18,712 nt of DNA from Planctomycetota bacterium (GCA_013202185.1 JABMSA010000811.1:1-18712); one strand, 5' to 3'; numbered from the stretch's first letter, positions 8,280 to 16,226 are shown. The notes: generated by a model not told the origin, from the letters alone. Made by a program: numbers and translations.

Positions 8280-9438
8280 ATTGTTCCGCGATGGCATCCC
8301 ACGAGAAGTTTTCTGCATGCGCACGGCAGCGCTGTGCAAGCTCTTCGCGGTCGGCCCGGTTGAGAAACTTGATGATCGCATCGGCGATGTGTGCTGGCTC
8401 GACGCCCGCCGCAATCAGGCTCGGATCGAATGGTTCCAGCACTTCAGGGGCAGCGCACGCGGGCGTTACGATAGCCGGGGTGCCGCAGGCCAGGGCTTCG
8501 AGCGTTACCATGCCGAATCCCTCGAGCGCGCGTGTGGGCAGCACGAAGGCGTCGGCCGCGCGATAGTATGTCGGCAGATCATTTTCATCTATGTACCCGA
8601 GAAATTGAACGGCATCGTCGAGGCCGGCCTCCGCCGCCTGCGTGCGCAGTGTGTCGTCGAGCGAGCCGCGCCCGCCGATCAGCAGCAGGCACGCGGGAAA
8701 TTCCTCGCGGATGGCAGGCATTGCATCGATGAGGTTGTCGAGGCCCATTCGCGGCTCGAGCCTGCGGACGGTCAGCAGTATCTGCCGATCCTGCGGAAGC
8801 TCCAGGCGCTCTCGCGCTTCCAGCCTTGAACCGGCGGGCGAGAAGAACTCGAGGTCGACGCCGCCGGGGATTTTCACTACCTTGTCGGTGGCGTTGGGGA
8901 AGTGTTCGGCAATCTGCTGCTCTACGGCATCGCTCAGCACAACCGCGCCCCTGCACTTGTTGAGCGTGTACGCTTCCATTCGTTTCAGGAGCGCGGCCGC
9001 GAGCTTTTGTCCGCCGGTGACAGTGGGCATTCCGCCCGTCACGCGATCGAGATACTCGAGGAAGTATGCGATGTGCTGCGTGTGGATCATCGGGATATTC
9101 TCGCCGATGGAATAGGCCGTAGAGAATGCCGAAACAGGATGGTGCGTATGAATGATTTCGCAGCCGCCGGCCAGCTCCGCAAGACTGCGGCGCACGTGGG
9201 CAAACGTGCTGTAATAAAAGGCGGCGGTGCCGGACGTCTTCACGGGGAAGCGCACCACGCGGATGCCGTCGAGGTCTTCTTCCAGGGGGAGGTCGCCGCG
9301 CACCCGGCCGGTGAGGATCGTGGGCCTGTGGCCGCGCAGCGCAAGGGCGCGGTTCAGCTCGTAGACGAACCTGAAGCTGCCGCCTTCGGCGTCGGGGTGC
9401 ATCCAGCCGGCTACTGTGAGAATCCTCAAAGGCGTCAT
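8230..9438 (-). CDS. GT4-family glycosyltransferase
   Basis: The product is a 402-residue soluble GT-B fold enzyme. The N-terminal Rossmann half begins RILTVAGWMHPDAEGGSFRF with the glycine-rich acceptor-side loop. The donor-binding half has VRRLEPRMGLDNLIDA (about 224-239) and the EX7E motif EGFGMVTLE (E306, E314), followed by ALACGTPAI. These define a retaining GT4 transferase using a nucleotide sugar donor. The ATG overlaps the stop of the preceding GT4 gene as ATGA (9438-9435), so the two are coupled. It probably adds one residue to a lipid-linked glycan before export. Donor and acceptor are unknown. It is not a close copy of its neighbour: the N-terminal halves differ strongly. Confidence 0.93.
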   Translation of the reverse strand: MTPLRILTVAGWMHPDAEGGSFRFVYELNRALALRGHRPTILTGRVRGDLPLEEDLDGIRVVRFPVKTSGTAAFYYSTFAHVRRSLAELAGGCEIIHTHHPVSAFSTAYSIGENIPMIHTQHIAYFLEYLDRVTGGMPTVTGGQKLAAALLKRMEAYTLNKCRGAVVLSDAVEQQIAEHFPNATDKVVKIPGGVDLEFFSPAGSRLEARERLELPQDRQILLTVRRLEPRMGLDNLIDAMPAIREEFPACLLLIGGRGSLDDTLRTQAAEAGLDDAVQFLGYIDENDLPTYYRAADAFVLPTRALEGFGMVTLEALACGTPAIVTPACAAPEVLEPFDPSLIAAGVEPAHIADAIIKFLNRADREELAQRCRAHAENFSWDAIAEQYEQVYQQAVDAGVEAI

Positions 9439-10616
9439 TTATCCGTCCTCAGCATTACGCGATAGATATCGGCGACTGCACTCGCGTGGGCGTCGGCGGT
9501 GAAGCGGCGCCCCACGGTTCTTCTGCCTTCTTCGGCGAGCCGCTTGGCCAGGGCGCGGTCCTTGAGGAGCCTCGAGATTGCCATGCCGAGTGCGCCGGCT
9601 GCGTCGGCCGGCACGAGAAGTCCGTTGGTTTCGCTCTTTATGCTTTCGCGCAGGCCGTCGACGTTCGATGCCACCACAGGCACGCCCAGGGCCATTGCCT
9701 CCAGGGCCACGAGGCCCAGCGGCTCTCGGCGCGAAGGCACGACGAGCACGTTGAGGTCTTTCATGACGGCGGGGGTGTCGTGGCGGTAGCCGGTGAAGAT
9801 CACCTTCTCGGCTATCCCGACCTTTTCGGCGAGCTGCCTGATCTCCTGGCCGAAGCCTTCGTCTGCGGCGAGCGCCTCGCGGCTGCCCGCCACCGGTCCG
9901 CCGGCGACGATGAACCTGGCCTTGGGATGCAGCTCCGACACAACGACGGCCGCCTTGATGAAAACGTCTTGCCCCTTGCTGCGCGTTATCCTGCCGGCGA
10001 CCCCGACCAGCGGCGTGTCGGGCGAGATTTCGTATTCCTCGCGAATCGATGCCTGCGCGGATCGCTCGAGGAGCTGGGATACGTCGACGCCGTCATACGC
10101 GACGAACGTCTTTTCGCCGCACTCGGGGCTCGATTCGATGAACGGCTCGGCCGTAGCCTGCGAGCACGAGACGAGGACGCTGCAATGCTTGATCAGGTAC
10201 GCGCCGATCCTTCCGAGACGGCTGACCGGGCTGCGCACGTGCCACACACTTTTTATCTCGAGGCGCTTGGCGGGGAGCACGGCGAAAAAAGCGACGGTAT
10301 TGTCGTTGGCGTGGATGACGTCGATGTTCTTCTCGCGGCAGAGCTTCGTCACGGTGCGGCAGCCGCGAATAAGACGCCACAGGTAGCACAAGAGAAGCAT
10401 CGGGTTGTACGTTCGAGCGATGGGCTTCAAGTCGGATATGGTGACGTCTACCCCGGAATCGCGCAGCACGTCCGCGAAATCGCCGTCTGAGCCAAGCAGG
10501 GCATAGGGTTCGAATTGCGAGCGGTCGAGCCGCTTGAGCAGCAGAGCCAGGCTTACGGCGGCGCCGCCCATCTGGCCGCCGGTGTCCGACAAGTAAAGGA
10601 TACGGACCTGATTCAC
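9435..10616 (-). CDS. GT4-family glycosyltransferase
   Basis: The product is a 393-residue GT-B glycosyltransferase. The N terminus RILYLSDTGGQMGGAAVSLALLL carries the family's glycine-rich loop. The C-terminal half has GRITRSKGQD (R209, K214, phosphate-binding) and the EX7E motif REPLGLVALE (E298, E306). The start is a GTG (10616) chosen because a strong AGGAGGT lies 6 nt upstream and because it forms a GTGA overlap with the flippase stop; the frame is open far upstream but only as noise inside the flippase. It is a cytoplasmic or membrane-associated enzyme of the glycan module, directly after the flippase and before the second GT4. Sugar specificity cannot be read from sequence. Confidence 0.93.
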   Translation of the reverse strand: MNQVRILYLSDTGGQMGGAAVSLALLLKRLDRSQFEPYALLGSDGDFADVLRDSGVDVTISDLKPIARTYNPMLLLCYLWRLIRGCRTVTKLCREKNIDVIHANDNTVAFFAVLPAKRLEIKSVWHVRSPVSRLGRIGAYLIKHCSVLVSCSQATAEPFIESSPECGEKTFVAYDGVDVSQLLERSAQASIREEYEISPDTPLVGVAGRITRSKGQDVFIKAAVVVSELHPKARFIVAGGPVAGSREALAADEGFGQEIRQLAEKVGIAEKVIFTGYRHDTPAVMKDLNVLVVPSRREPLGLVALEAMALGVPVVASNVDGLRESIKSETNGLLVPADAAGALGMAISRLLKDRALAKRLAEEGRRTVGRRFTADAHASAVADIYRVMLRTDK

Positions 10617-12079
10617 CCTTGCACCTCCTGTGCTTTTGTGAGGCCCGCGAGTCTGAGGCAAAGGAGCTTCTCCTCGCGGCTGAGTATGAGCAGATAGCTG
10701 AAGACCGCGTAGAGCGCGCAAAACACCGCCCCTGCCGCGATAAGGTGAAGGTTGGTGAGCGTCAGGCCGCCGGCCAGCGCGGCGCACAGCAGCAGGGCAG
10801 CCACAAACCGTGGGCTGATAAGAGCCGAGCCAAGATACTTGCGACTGAAGGCTGCATAGAAGGCCTTTTGCAGCAGGTACGTGGCCAGCGTGGTAGCCGC
10901 CGCCGCGATGGCGCCGTATCGCGGAATGAATATCAGGTTGAGCACGACGTTGGCCCCGGCGCACGCCGCCGCCACGAAGAAGTTTATCCGCTGTTTGTCC
11001 ATCGCCGCAAATACCACTCCGTAGGGCGGTGCAAACCACACAAGGGTGGCAAGGCTTAGCACTACCAGGATTCGCCCCGATTCCTCGTATTCCTTTCGAA
11101 AGAAGAACTCGACGATCTCCTTGTTGTAGATCATGGTGAAAACGGCGATCGGTGCAATCAGCGTTACGCCGATGCGGTTGAGGGTTTTCACCAGCGATAT
11201 GAAATCGTCGCGCGGCCCCTTGAACCGCCTCGAGAGGATCGGCAGATAAACGTTGATGACAACGGCGACGATCATCACGGCGGCCCCCAGCAGGCGAACC
11301 GGCGCCTGGTAGAGCGCAATCTCTTTTTCCGGGTCGGGCCTCAGCTTCGAGAGCATCACTGTATCCACGTGGATGTAGATCAGGCCGAGCATTGCGAAGA
11401 AGGCGAAGTAGCTCGATTCCTTGAGGAGCTTTCCCCAGAAGGCAGGATCGACGCTCAGCCCCGGCCTGCCGACGTGCCGGCCCAGCAGCGCGAAAATGAT
11501 CACCGTTGAGATTATGCCGGCCGCGAGATAGCCGGTGGTCACATAGCCGACAGAGACAGGAAACTTGCCGTCTGCAAGCAGCATCACTCCGAGAACGCAC
11601 ACGATCAGCGAGGCGTTGTGTGCCAGCGAAGCGCCGGCCTCGAGGTCCATCCTCTCGAGGCCGCGAAACAGGAAATAGTGGTACGTGCCCAGCGATGAGA
11701 TGAACATGAACGCCGCGATCGGATACACCACGAGCTTTGTCTCGCTTGGGTAGCCGAGAACATTGACGAACAGAACTATCCCTGCAAACGCGATGACGGA
11801 AAGGAGAATCTTCAGCGTCAGGATATTCCGGTAGTAGCGCGGCGCGAGAGATGCATCTTGCGCGATGTTGCGAACGGTGAGCGTGTGGAGGCCGAAGTCG
11901 GCGGCGACGCCGAAAAACGCGGAGAGCGTGAGCGCAAACGAGAGGCGCCCGAAATCCTCAGGCGTGACCCGCTTGATAACGAAGACTGTGACCAGGAGGC
12001 CGGCCGCAAACCTGAGCGCGTACGAGAGGCCCAGGAAGAAGGAGTTGCGCGAGAATCGTTTCAGTTCACCCAAGGCCAT
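10613..12079 (-). CDS. Wzx-type lipid-linked oligosaccharide flippase (MOP/MATE superfamily)
   Basis: The product is a 488-residue integral membrane protein with about 12-14 hydrophobic segments. The N terminus LKRFSRNSFFLGLSYALRFAAGLL and the following VIKRVTPEDFGRLSFALTL are the classic opening of the polysaccharide biosynthesis protein family (RfbX/Wzx, PF01943/PF13440). Such proteins flip undecaprenyl-linked glycan units from the cytoplasmic to the periplasmic leaflet. The ATG at 12079 has AGGGGA just upstream and sits 12 bp after the dehydrogenase stop. The stop overlaps the first GT4 gene. Neighbouring sugar-nucleotide and transferase genes support the role. No Wzy polymerase or Wzz chain-length protein is seen in the window, so whether a polymer or a single oligosaccharide is exported is open. 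Confidence 0.9.
   Translation of the reverse strand: MALGELKRFSRNSFFLGLSYALRFAAGLLVTVFVIKRVTPEDFGRLSFALTLSAFFGVAADFGLHTLTVRNIAQDASLAPRYYRNILTLKILLSVIAFAGIVLFVNVLGYPSETKLVVYPIAAFMFISSLGTYHYFLFRGLERMDLEAGASLAHNASLIVCVLGVMLLADGKFPVSVGYVTTGYLAAGIISTVIIFALLGRHVGRPGLSVDPAFWGKLLKESSYFAFFAMLGLIYIHVDTVMLSKLRPDPEKEIALYQAPVRLLGAAVMIVAVVINVYLPILSRRFKGPRDDFISLVKTLNRIGVTLIAPIAVFTMIYNKEIVEFFFRKEYEESGRILVVLSLATLVWFAPPYGVVFAAMDKQRINFFVAAACAGANVVLNLIFIPRYGAIAAAATTLATYLLQKAFYAAFSRKYLGSALISPRFVAALLLCAALAGGLTLTNLHLIAAGAVFCALYAVFSYLLILSREEKLLCLRLAGLTKAQEVQG
10623..10629 (-). promoter_or_regulatory. strong ribosome binding site fixing a GTG start
   Basis: AGGAGGT on the minus strand, 6 nt before the GTG at 10616, lies inside the last codons of the flippase gene. 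It decides the start of the first GT4 gene and supports coupling at the GTGA overlap. Confidence 0.8.
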
Positions 12080-12091
12080 TTCCCCTGCGGC

Positions 12092-13402
12092 CTATGCCTT
12101 TACGATTTTGCCGGGGCGGCTTGTTATGTGGGCGGTGGCGTTGCGGGTGTCCACTATCAGGTCGGCGTGCTCGACGATCCATTCGTAATCGTATGCCGAG
12201 TGATCCGTAACAATCACCACGCAGTCTTGCTCGCGCAGCGTTTGTTCGTCGAGCTTCACGGACTCGAGCCTGAGGTGCGAGTCTCTCAGGTCGGGGAACG
12301 CCGGTATGTGCGGATCGTGATAGCCGATGACGGCGCCTTCGCGCTCGAGCAGCTCGAGGATTTTCAGCGAGGGCGACTCGCGGATGTCGTCGACATTCGG
12401 CTTGTATGCCGCCCCCAGCACCAGCACCTTCGATCCTTTCAGTGGCTTGCCGCGCCTGTTGAGCGAACGCATGACCTTGTCTGCCACGCGTGCGGGCATC
12501 GTGCTGTTGATCTCGCCGGCAAGCTCGATGAATCGCGTGGGAGTGTCGTATTGCCTTGCCTTCCACGAAAGGTAAAAAGGGTCGATGGGGATGCAGTGCC
12601 CGCCGAGCCCCGGGCCCGGGTAAAACGGATGCCATCCGAACGGCTTGGTGTAGGCGGCCTCGAGAACCTCCCATACATCGATATCCATTTTCTCGAACAC
12701 TATCTTGAGCTCGTTGACGAGCGCGATGTTGACGCTGCGGTAGATGTTTTCAAACATCTTGACGGCTTCGGCCTCACGCGTGGAGCTGACCGTGACAACC
12801 GATACAACAACCTGATCGTAGAGCATGGCCGCGAGCTTGCAGCTTGTGTCGTTTGTGCCGCCTACTACCTTGGGAATGTTGCGCGCGGAATATTTCGGGT
12901 TGCCGGGGTCTTCGCGCTCCGGCGAGTAGGCAAGGTAAAAATCGGCGCCGCACTCGAGGCCGCTCGTCTCGAGGATGGGCTGCAGGACCTCGTCGGTGGT
13001 GCCCGGGTAGGTGGTGCTCTCGAGCACGATGAGCTGGCCCTCGCGAAGATGCTCTGCTATCGACCGGGCCGTGCACTCGACGAACGACAAATCCGGATCG
13101 CGGGTCTTTGTCAGGGGGGTAGGCACGCAGATGAGTATCGCGTCGGCCTGCCCTATCTGCGCGTAGTCGGTCGTTGCCGAAAAGCGGCCGGAAGCCACGA
13201 GGCCGGCTATCGTTTCGGACGGAATGTGCTTGATGTAGCTTTCGCCCCTGTTGAGGCGCTCTACCTTCGCGGGGTCGATATCGAATCCGAGCACCTCGAA
13301 GCCATTGTCGCAGAATGCGTGCACCAGCGGCAGGCCAACGTATCCCATGCCGATCACGCCGACGCGCGCCTGCCTGTTGATGATTGACTCTTCGGTGATC
13401 AA
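12092..13402 (-). CDS. wbpA: UDP-N-acetyl-D-glucosamine 6-dehydrogenase (WbpA type)
   Basis: The product has 436 residues, the size I recall for Pseudomonas WbpA. It oxidises C6 of UDP-GlcNAc in two NAD-dependent steps to give UDP-GlcNAcA. Visible features are the Rossmann motif GMGYVG (18-23), CVPTPL, ESTTYPGTT, YSPEREDPGNP, KPFGWHPFYPGPGLGGHCIPIDP with catalytic Cys270, and a C-terminal UDP-binding domain with LGAAYKPNVDDIRESPS. The YSPEREDPGN and FGWHPFYPGPG blocks point to the WbpA/WbpO group rather than UDP-glucose dehydrogenase. The start is TTG (13402): AGGAAG lies 7 nt upstream, it is 13 bp after the previous stop, and no ATG or GTG precedes the NAD motif closely enough. It supplies an acidic amino-sugar donor to the transferases downstream. 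Confidence 0.93.
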   Translation of the reverse strand: MITEESIINRQARVGVIGMGYVGLPLVHAFCDNGFEVLGFDIDPAKVERLNRGESYIKHIPSETIAGLVASGRFSATTDYAQIGQADAILICVPTPLTKTRDPDLSFVECTARSIAEHLREGQLIVLESTTYPGTTDEVLQPILETSGLECGADFYLAYSPEREDPGNPKYSARNIPKVVGGTNDTSCKLAAMLYDQVVVSVVTVSSTREAEAVKMFENIYRSVNIALVNELKIVFEKMDIDVWEVLEAAYTKPFGWHPFYPGPGLGGHCIPIDPFYLSWKARQYDTPTRFIELAGEINSTMPARVADKVMRSLNRRGKPLKGSKVLVLGAAYKPNVDDIRESPSLKILELLEREGAVIGYHDPHIPAFPDLRDSHLRLESVKLDEQTLREQDCVVIVTDHSAYDYEWIVEHADLIVDTRNATAHITSRPGKIVKA

Positions 13403-13409
13403 ATACTGG

Positions 13410-13415
13410 CTTCCT
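13410..13415 (-). promoter_or_regulatory. ribosome binding site supporting a TTG start
   Basis: AGGAAG on the minus strand lies 7 nt before the TTG at 13402, in the short gap after the membrane protein gene. It is the main reason to accept a TTG start for the dehydrogenase, whose next in-frame candidates would cut into the NAD-binding fold. Confidence 0.6.
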
Positions 13416-14312
13416 TCAGCTTTCGGCGTCGTCGGTGGCGGCTTCCTCCTCGGCTTCGGCGGCCTTGCGATACTTGAGCCCGACGATGACGGTGAAGTAA
13501 GCCATCGGCAGCGCGGCCGCCGCAGCTATCAGGAGGCTCGAGAAGAAGGCCATCAGGGCGATTGGAACCCCTGTAAACGTGACACCCGCGACGGCGCCGG
13601 CGAGAGCGTAGAGGAAAAGCGAAGAGGCACGCAACAGGGTGAATATCGGCAACGCCACCAGCGACGCCGCTACGAATGCGATAGCGAAGTGGCACAGGCA
13701 GTTGCGCGGCAGTCGGAATGCGCCGGACACAAATCTGTTGACTGTTGTTTTGGTGTCTTGCTCCCTGAGGGCCACCTCCGCCGGCACCGCGAAAATGCCC
13801 ACGAGCAAAGTGAAGATCGCCGCAGCAGCAACGATTACCATTGGGATCAGCAACACGGCAAACATGACCTGCCCCAGCAGCCACGACCCGGGTTTGGCTG
13901 CACCTGCCGGGATCAACAGGATGCACGCCGCCACGACCAGCGCCGCGTAGGCGACGCAGTATCCGCCGGCCAGTGCCGTGCAATTGCGCCGAAGGAACTG
14001 CGGCGCCGATTCCCACGGCGATTCATACGAAGACTCCGGCGGAAAGAACACCCGGCGATGCACGGCGCCTGCGCCCGCCGAAAGTATGAGGCCCGCGGCA
14101 CCGAGCGCGATGACGCCGATGATGAAACCAAAAAACGCCGCCACCGAACCTTGCTTGCCCAGCAGCATCAGAGCAATGCCGCCGACGACGGACAACACCA
14201 GGGCCGCCAGCAGGTTGGCGATCAACTGATACGCCACGACGTACTTATCCCTCGCCTTCACGAAGGCTTCCGACAAGAGGTCGAATTCCTTGTCGAGCTT
14301 TTCGCAGTCCAT
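13416..14312 (-). CDS. polytopic membrane protein of unknown function
   Basis: The product has 298 residues. A charged N-terminal stretch (CEKLDKEFDLLSEAFVKARDKY, about 3-24) is followed by roughly seven to eight hydrophobic segments rich in Ala, Val, Leu and Ile, then an acidic cytoplasmic-type tail (KAAEAEEEAATDDAES). A soluble loop sits near 90-110 (FFPPESSYESPWESAPQFLRR). I do not recognise a named family. The ATG at 14312 has AGGAG 9 nt upstream. It lies between the second lipoprotein and the dehydrogenase on the same strand with short gaps, so it belongs to the operon. It could be a membrane partner of the lipoproteins or part of the glycan machinery; nothing in the sequence decides this. 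Confidence 0.8.
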   Translation of the reverse strand: MDCEKLDKEFDLLSEAFVKARDKYVVAYQLIANLLAALVLSVVGGIALMLLGKQGSVAAFFGFIIGVIALGAAGLILSAGAGAVHRRVFFPPESSYESPWESAPQFLRRNCTALAGGYCVAYAALVVAACILLIPAGAAKPGSWLLGQVMFAVLLIPMVIVAAAAIFTLLVGIFAVPAEVALREQDTKTTVNRFVSGAFRLPRNCLCHFAIAFVAASLVALPIFTLLRASSLFLYALAGAVAGVTFTGVPIALMAFFSSLLIAAAAALPMAYFTVIVGLKYRKAAEAEEEAATDDAES

Positions 14313-14379
14313 GTGCTTGGTCTCCTTGTCACGGTGGCGGCCGGCAGGCCACGGGGCGCGGAGGCAGCCGGCTGCGCCG

Positions 14380-15012
14380 CTAATGTTTCGCCGGGCCCGG
14401 GCTGTCGTGGAAGTTTCTTGCCACGGCTTCGCCCGCTCGTATCAGCAATTGTGTCTTGAGGCTTTGGCTGGACAACTTGTCGACGGGCACCACTTCATCG
14501 GCTTCCCATTCTTCCGGATAAACGACCTTGCCATGATCCATTCGCCACACGACCTTGCAGTCTTGCCTGACATCGAGCAGGCGGGCGCTCAGTTCCAAGG
14601 TGCCTTTATCGAGCTTGGGCGCATCGGGGGTGCCTGCGTCGATTTCTTCGATCTGCCCGACGAGCACCAGATCGCATCCCAGCACTTCTGCGATCTCCTT
14701 CCATGCGGTTTGCGGTGAGGCTGCGTTTGCCTTGTAAAGTGCCGGCACACTTGGCGGCAGCCATAACTCGTATGCCACCGGCGTTATTCCCTGCGCCGAG
14801 ATATAATACCCGGCGTGATCCGCAACGGCGTGGCCGTCGTCCGACTCGAAGTAGTCATATACCTGGTCCTTGAACGGGATTATCACTATCTTTCTGCCGC
14901 GTGGGTCGAACTGGGCCTTGACCATTTGATCGTCTATGAACTGACGGCACCCGGAGCCGGCGCCCAGAACAACAACCGCGACACATGCAATGGCTATCAC
15001 ATTTGCTTTCAT
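14380..15012 (-). CDS. lipoprotein, paralogue of the preceding gene (LpoB/CsgG-like fold suspected)
   Basis: The product has 210 residues. The ATG at 15012 begins a lipoprotein signal (MKANVIAIACVAVVVLGAGSGC, probable lipidated Cys22; the lipobox is a little atypical, with Gly at -3). The mature part follows the same plan as the gene 38 bp upstream: MVKAQFDPRGRKIVIIPFKD, YDYFESDDG, then a helix and CDLVLVGQIEEID, and strands ELSARLLDVRQDCKVVWRMDHGKVVYPEE. The order (IVPF strand, DLVLVGQI strand, LLDV...VVW strand) recalls LpoB/CsgG N-terminal and related alpha/beta lipoproteins, but I cannot name the family firmly. It is expected in the periplasm or anchored to the outer membrane. A longer start at 15045 is rejected because it would bury the signal. 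Confidence 0.82.
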   Translation of the reverse strand: MKANVIAIACVAVVVLGAGSGCRQFIDDQMVKAQFDPRGRKIVIIPFKDQVYDYFESDDGHAVADHAGYYISAQGITPVAYELWLPPSVPALYKANAASPQTAWKEIAEVLGCDLVLVGQIEEIDAGTPDAPKLDKGTLELSARLLDVRQDCKVVWRMDHGKVVYPEEWEADEVVPVDKLSSQSLKTQLLIRAGEAVARNFHDSPGPAKH

Positions 15013-15050
15013 GAAAGTTTTCCGCAGCCTTCTTCGCAAGGGCAATCAGC

Positions 15051-15686
15051 TTAATCTGAAATGTTTTCCAGGTGATCGTGAAAGGCTTTGCCTATTCTCT
15101 TGCCGGCTGCCTCCAGCAGCTTCTGCCTCAACGTGTCTAGTGAGAGGTCCGTTTCGGGGATGCCCCAATCGTACTCGCGCCCCTCCGGATAAACGATCTC
15201 TTCGTGCGGCATACTCCACACAACGTTGGCTCCGTCGGCCACATCGTAAAGCTGGGCGCTCATCTTCATGTAGCCCCTCACAACACCGACATTGCGCGGG
15301 TTGTTAATCGGCAGCTCCTCGATCTGGCCGATGAGCACAAGCTCGCAATCCGTGACGTCGGCCACAGCCTTCACGGCCTCGTGCAACGCCGACTTGTGCT
15401 GCTCGAAAGCAGCCCGAACACTCGCCGGGAGGTAGCCGGCGTACTTGAACGGGGTTATCTCGTGAAGCTGAATATACACTCCGGCGGTTAAGGCTATTCT
15501 GCTTCCCTCGTCCGATTCGAAGTAGTCATAGGCAGGATCCTTGAAAGGAACAATCAGCATCGTCCTGCCTTTGGGCTTGTACTGAGCCTTGACCATGTGC
15601 TTTCCCTGGAATATGTACAACGCATTACAGCCGCCGAGCAGCGCAAGCATCAAAACGGCACACGCAACGTAAACACATCTTTTCAT
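15051..15686 (-). CDS. lipoprotein, founder or sister copy of a tandem pair (LpoB/CsgG-like fold suspected)
   Basis: The product has 211 residues. The signal MKRCVYVACAVLMLALLGGC has a clean lipobox (LGGC, Cys20). The mature part contains MVKAQYKPKGRTMLIVPFKD, YDYFESDEG, CELVLIGQIEEL and MSAQLYDVADGANVVWSMPHEEIVYPEG, aligning end to end with the next gene. The ATG at 15686 has GAGG 6 nt upstream and sits 8 bp after the DUF2752 stop. An upstream extension of the frame runs through the DUF2752 gene and is noise. The invariant YDYFESD and GQIEE blocks are probably functional or structural. The role is unknown; the location suggests a link to envelope assembly. The fold suggestion is inference from strand pattern only. 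Confidence 0.85.
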   Translation of the reverse strand: MKRCVYVACAVLMLALLGGCNALYIFQGKHMVKAQYKPKGRTMLIVPFKDPAYDYFESDEGSRIALTAGVYIQLHEITPFKYAGYLPASVRAAFEQHKSALHEAVKAVADVTDCELVLIGQIEELPINNPRNVGVVRGYMKMSAQLYDVADGANVVWSMPHEEIVYPEGREYDWGIPETDLSLDTLRQKLLEAAGKRIGKAFHDHLENISD

Positions 15687-15694
15687 AAGCTGCC

Positions 15695-16111
15695 TCACAT
15701 GACTCCTGAGGATGTCAATACTTTGTACGCCCAGCCGGCAATCAGAAAAACAAGTATCAGGCCCAGCGTCCAGTCGGGCGGAATACACAAAGCCGGGCCA
15801 CGGCCTCCCACCAGAAAAACAACGGCCACCGGCACCAACGCCGCAACCACAACGCAAAGCAGCGCACCGAACGGCTGTGCCGCGAACGCCTTCTTCATTT
15901 GCAGCCGGGTTGCGTGAGCGAAGCTCGTGGTCATCCCGCACGTTGCACAGGGGATGCCGGCGATCCGATCGAACAAACACCGCCCGCAGGTGAGTTGCAC
16001 GTGGGTGCCGAGCCCGCGCGGATCGGGCACAAGACACCGCGCCGTTGTCAGGACGGCAACGCACCCGGCAAGCACAAACGCCCAGAATATGCGTTTCCTT
16101 ACATTCGGCAT
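15695..16111 (-). CDS. DUF2752 membrane protein
   Basis: The product has 138 residues. It has an N-terminal hydrophobic segment (about 8-25), a cysteine-rich extracytoplasmic loop with CGRC (C42, C45) and the family signature CATCGMTTS (C55, C58), then two further hydrophobic segments. DUF2752 (PF10825) proteins carry CPxCGxTR and are of unknown function. Here Pro is replaced by Ala and Arg by Thr in the signature. The start is ATG 16111. A frame-compatible GTG at 16192 is rejected because it coincides with the predicted transcription start and would translate a 22-bp tandem repeat. It is the first gene of the long operon and 8 bp from the first lipoprotein. A second DUF2752 gene lies divergently upstream. 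Confidence 0.82.
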   Translation of the reverse strand: MPNVRKRIFWAFVLAGCVAVLTTARCLVPDPRGLGTHVQLTCGRCLFDRIAGIPCATCGMTTSFAHATRLQMKKAFAAQPFGALLCVVVAALVPVAVVFLVGGRGPALCIPPDWTLGLILVFLIAGWAYKVLTSSGVM

Positions 16112-16140
16112 ATCACCGTCCGAGCCACTGAAACAGCCAC

Positions 16141-16184
16141 CCGAAGGCCGTGCGCGGGAAGCCCGAAAGCCATGCGCGGGAAGC
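16141..16184 (-). repeat. two tandem 22-bp units in the 5' leader of the operon
   Basis: Read on the minus strand, units 16184-16163 and 16162-16141 are identical except for two T/C differences. Each begins GCTTCCCGCGCA and ends TTCGG. They fill the stretch between the predicted transcription start (about 16192) and the DUF2752 start codon. A 22-bp unit does not keep the reading frame, which argues for a non-coding leader. Two adjacent copies about two helical turns apart could be a binding site or paired RNA hairpins. Confidence 0.75.
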
Positions 16185-16198
16185 TTGACCACTATCTG

Positions 16199-16226
16199 AT
16201 TATATCGCCAATGGCCTCTGAATCAA
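16199..16226 (-). promoter_or_regulatory. sigma70-type promoter for the long minus-strand operon
   Basis: TTGATT (16226-16221, four of six) and a perfect TATAAT (16204-16199) are spaced by 16 bp on the minus strand. The predicted start near 16192 gives a leader of about 80 nt to the DUF2752 ATG. No other convincing promoter was seen within the packed genes downstream. Confidence 0.6.

Noticed and set aside
7029..8363. 444-codon open frame on the plus strand
   Set aside because: It is antisense to the GT39-like membrane protein; its composition (His, Gln, Arg, Asp-rich) is the complement pattern of hydrophobic codons.
11858..13387. 509-codon open frame on the plus strand
   Set aside because: It lies antisense to the flippase and the dehydrogenase, whose protein motifs are unmistakable. 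Its translation is rich in Arg, Gly and Ala without domains, as expected for GC-rich shadow frames.
14364..14375. 12-bp palindrome GCAGCCGGCTGC between the second lipoprotein and the membrane protein
   Set aside because: There is no loop and no T-tract on either strand, so it is not a terminator; a palindrome of this length in GC-rich DNA is unremarkable.
16112..16192. GTG at 16192 as an alternative start of the minus-strand DUF2752 gene
   Set aside because: It coincides with the predicted transcription start, lacks a ribosome binding site, and would translate through a 22-bp tandem repeat.
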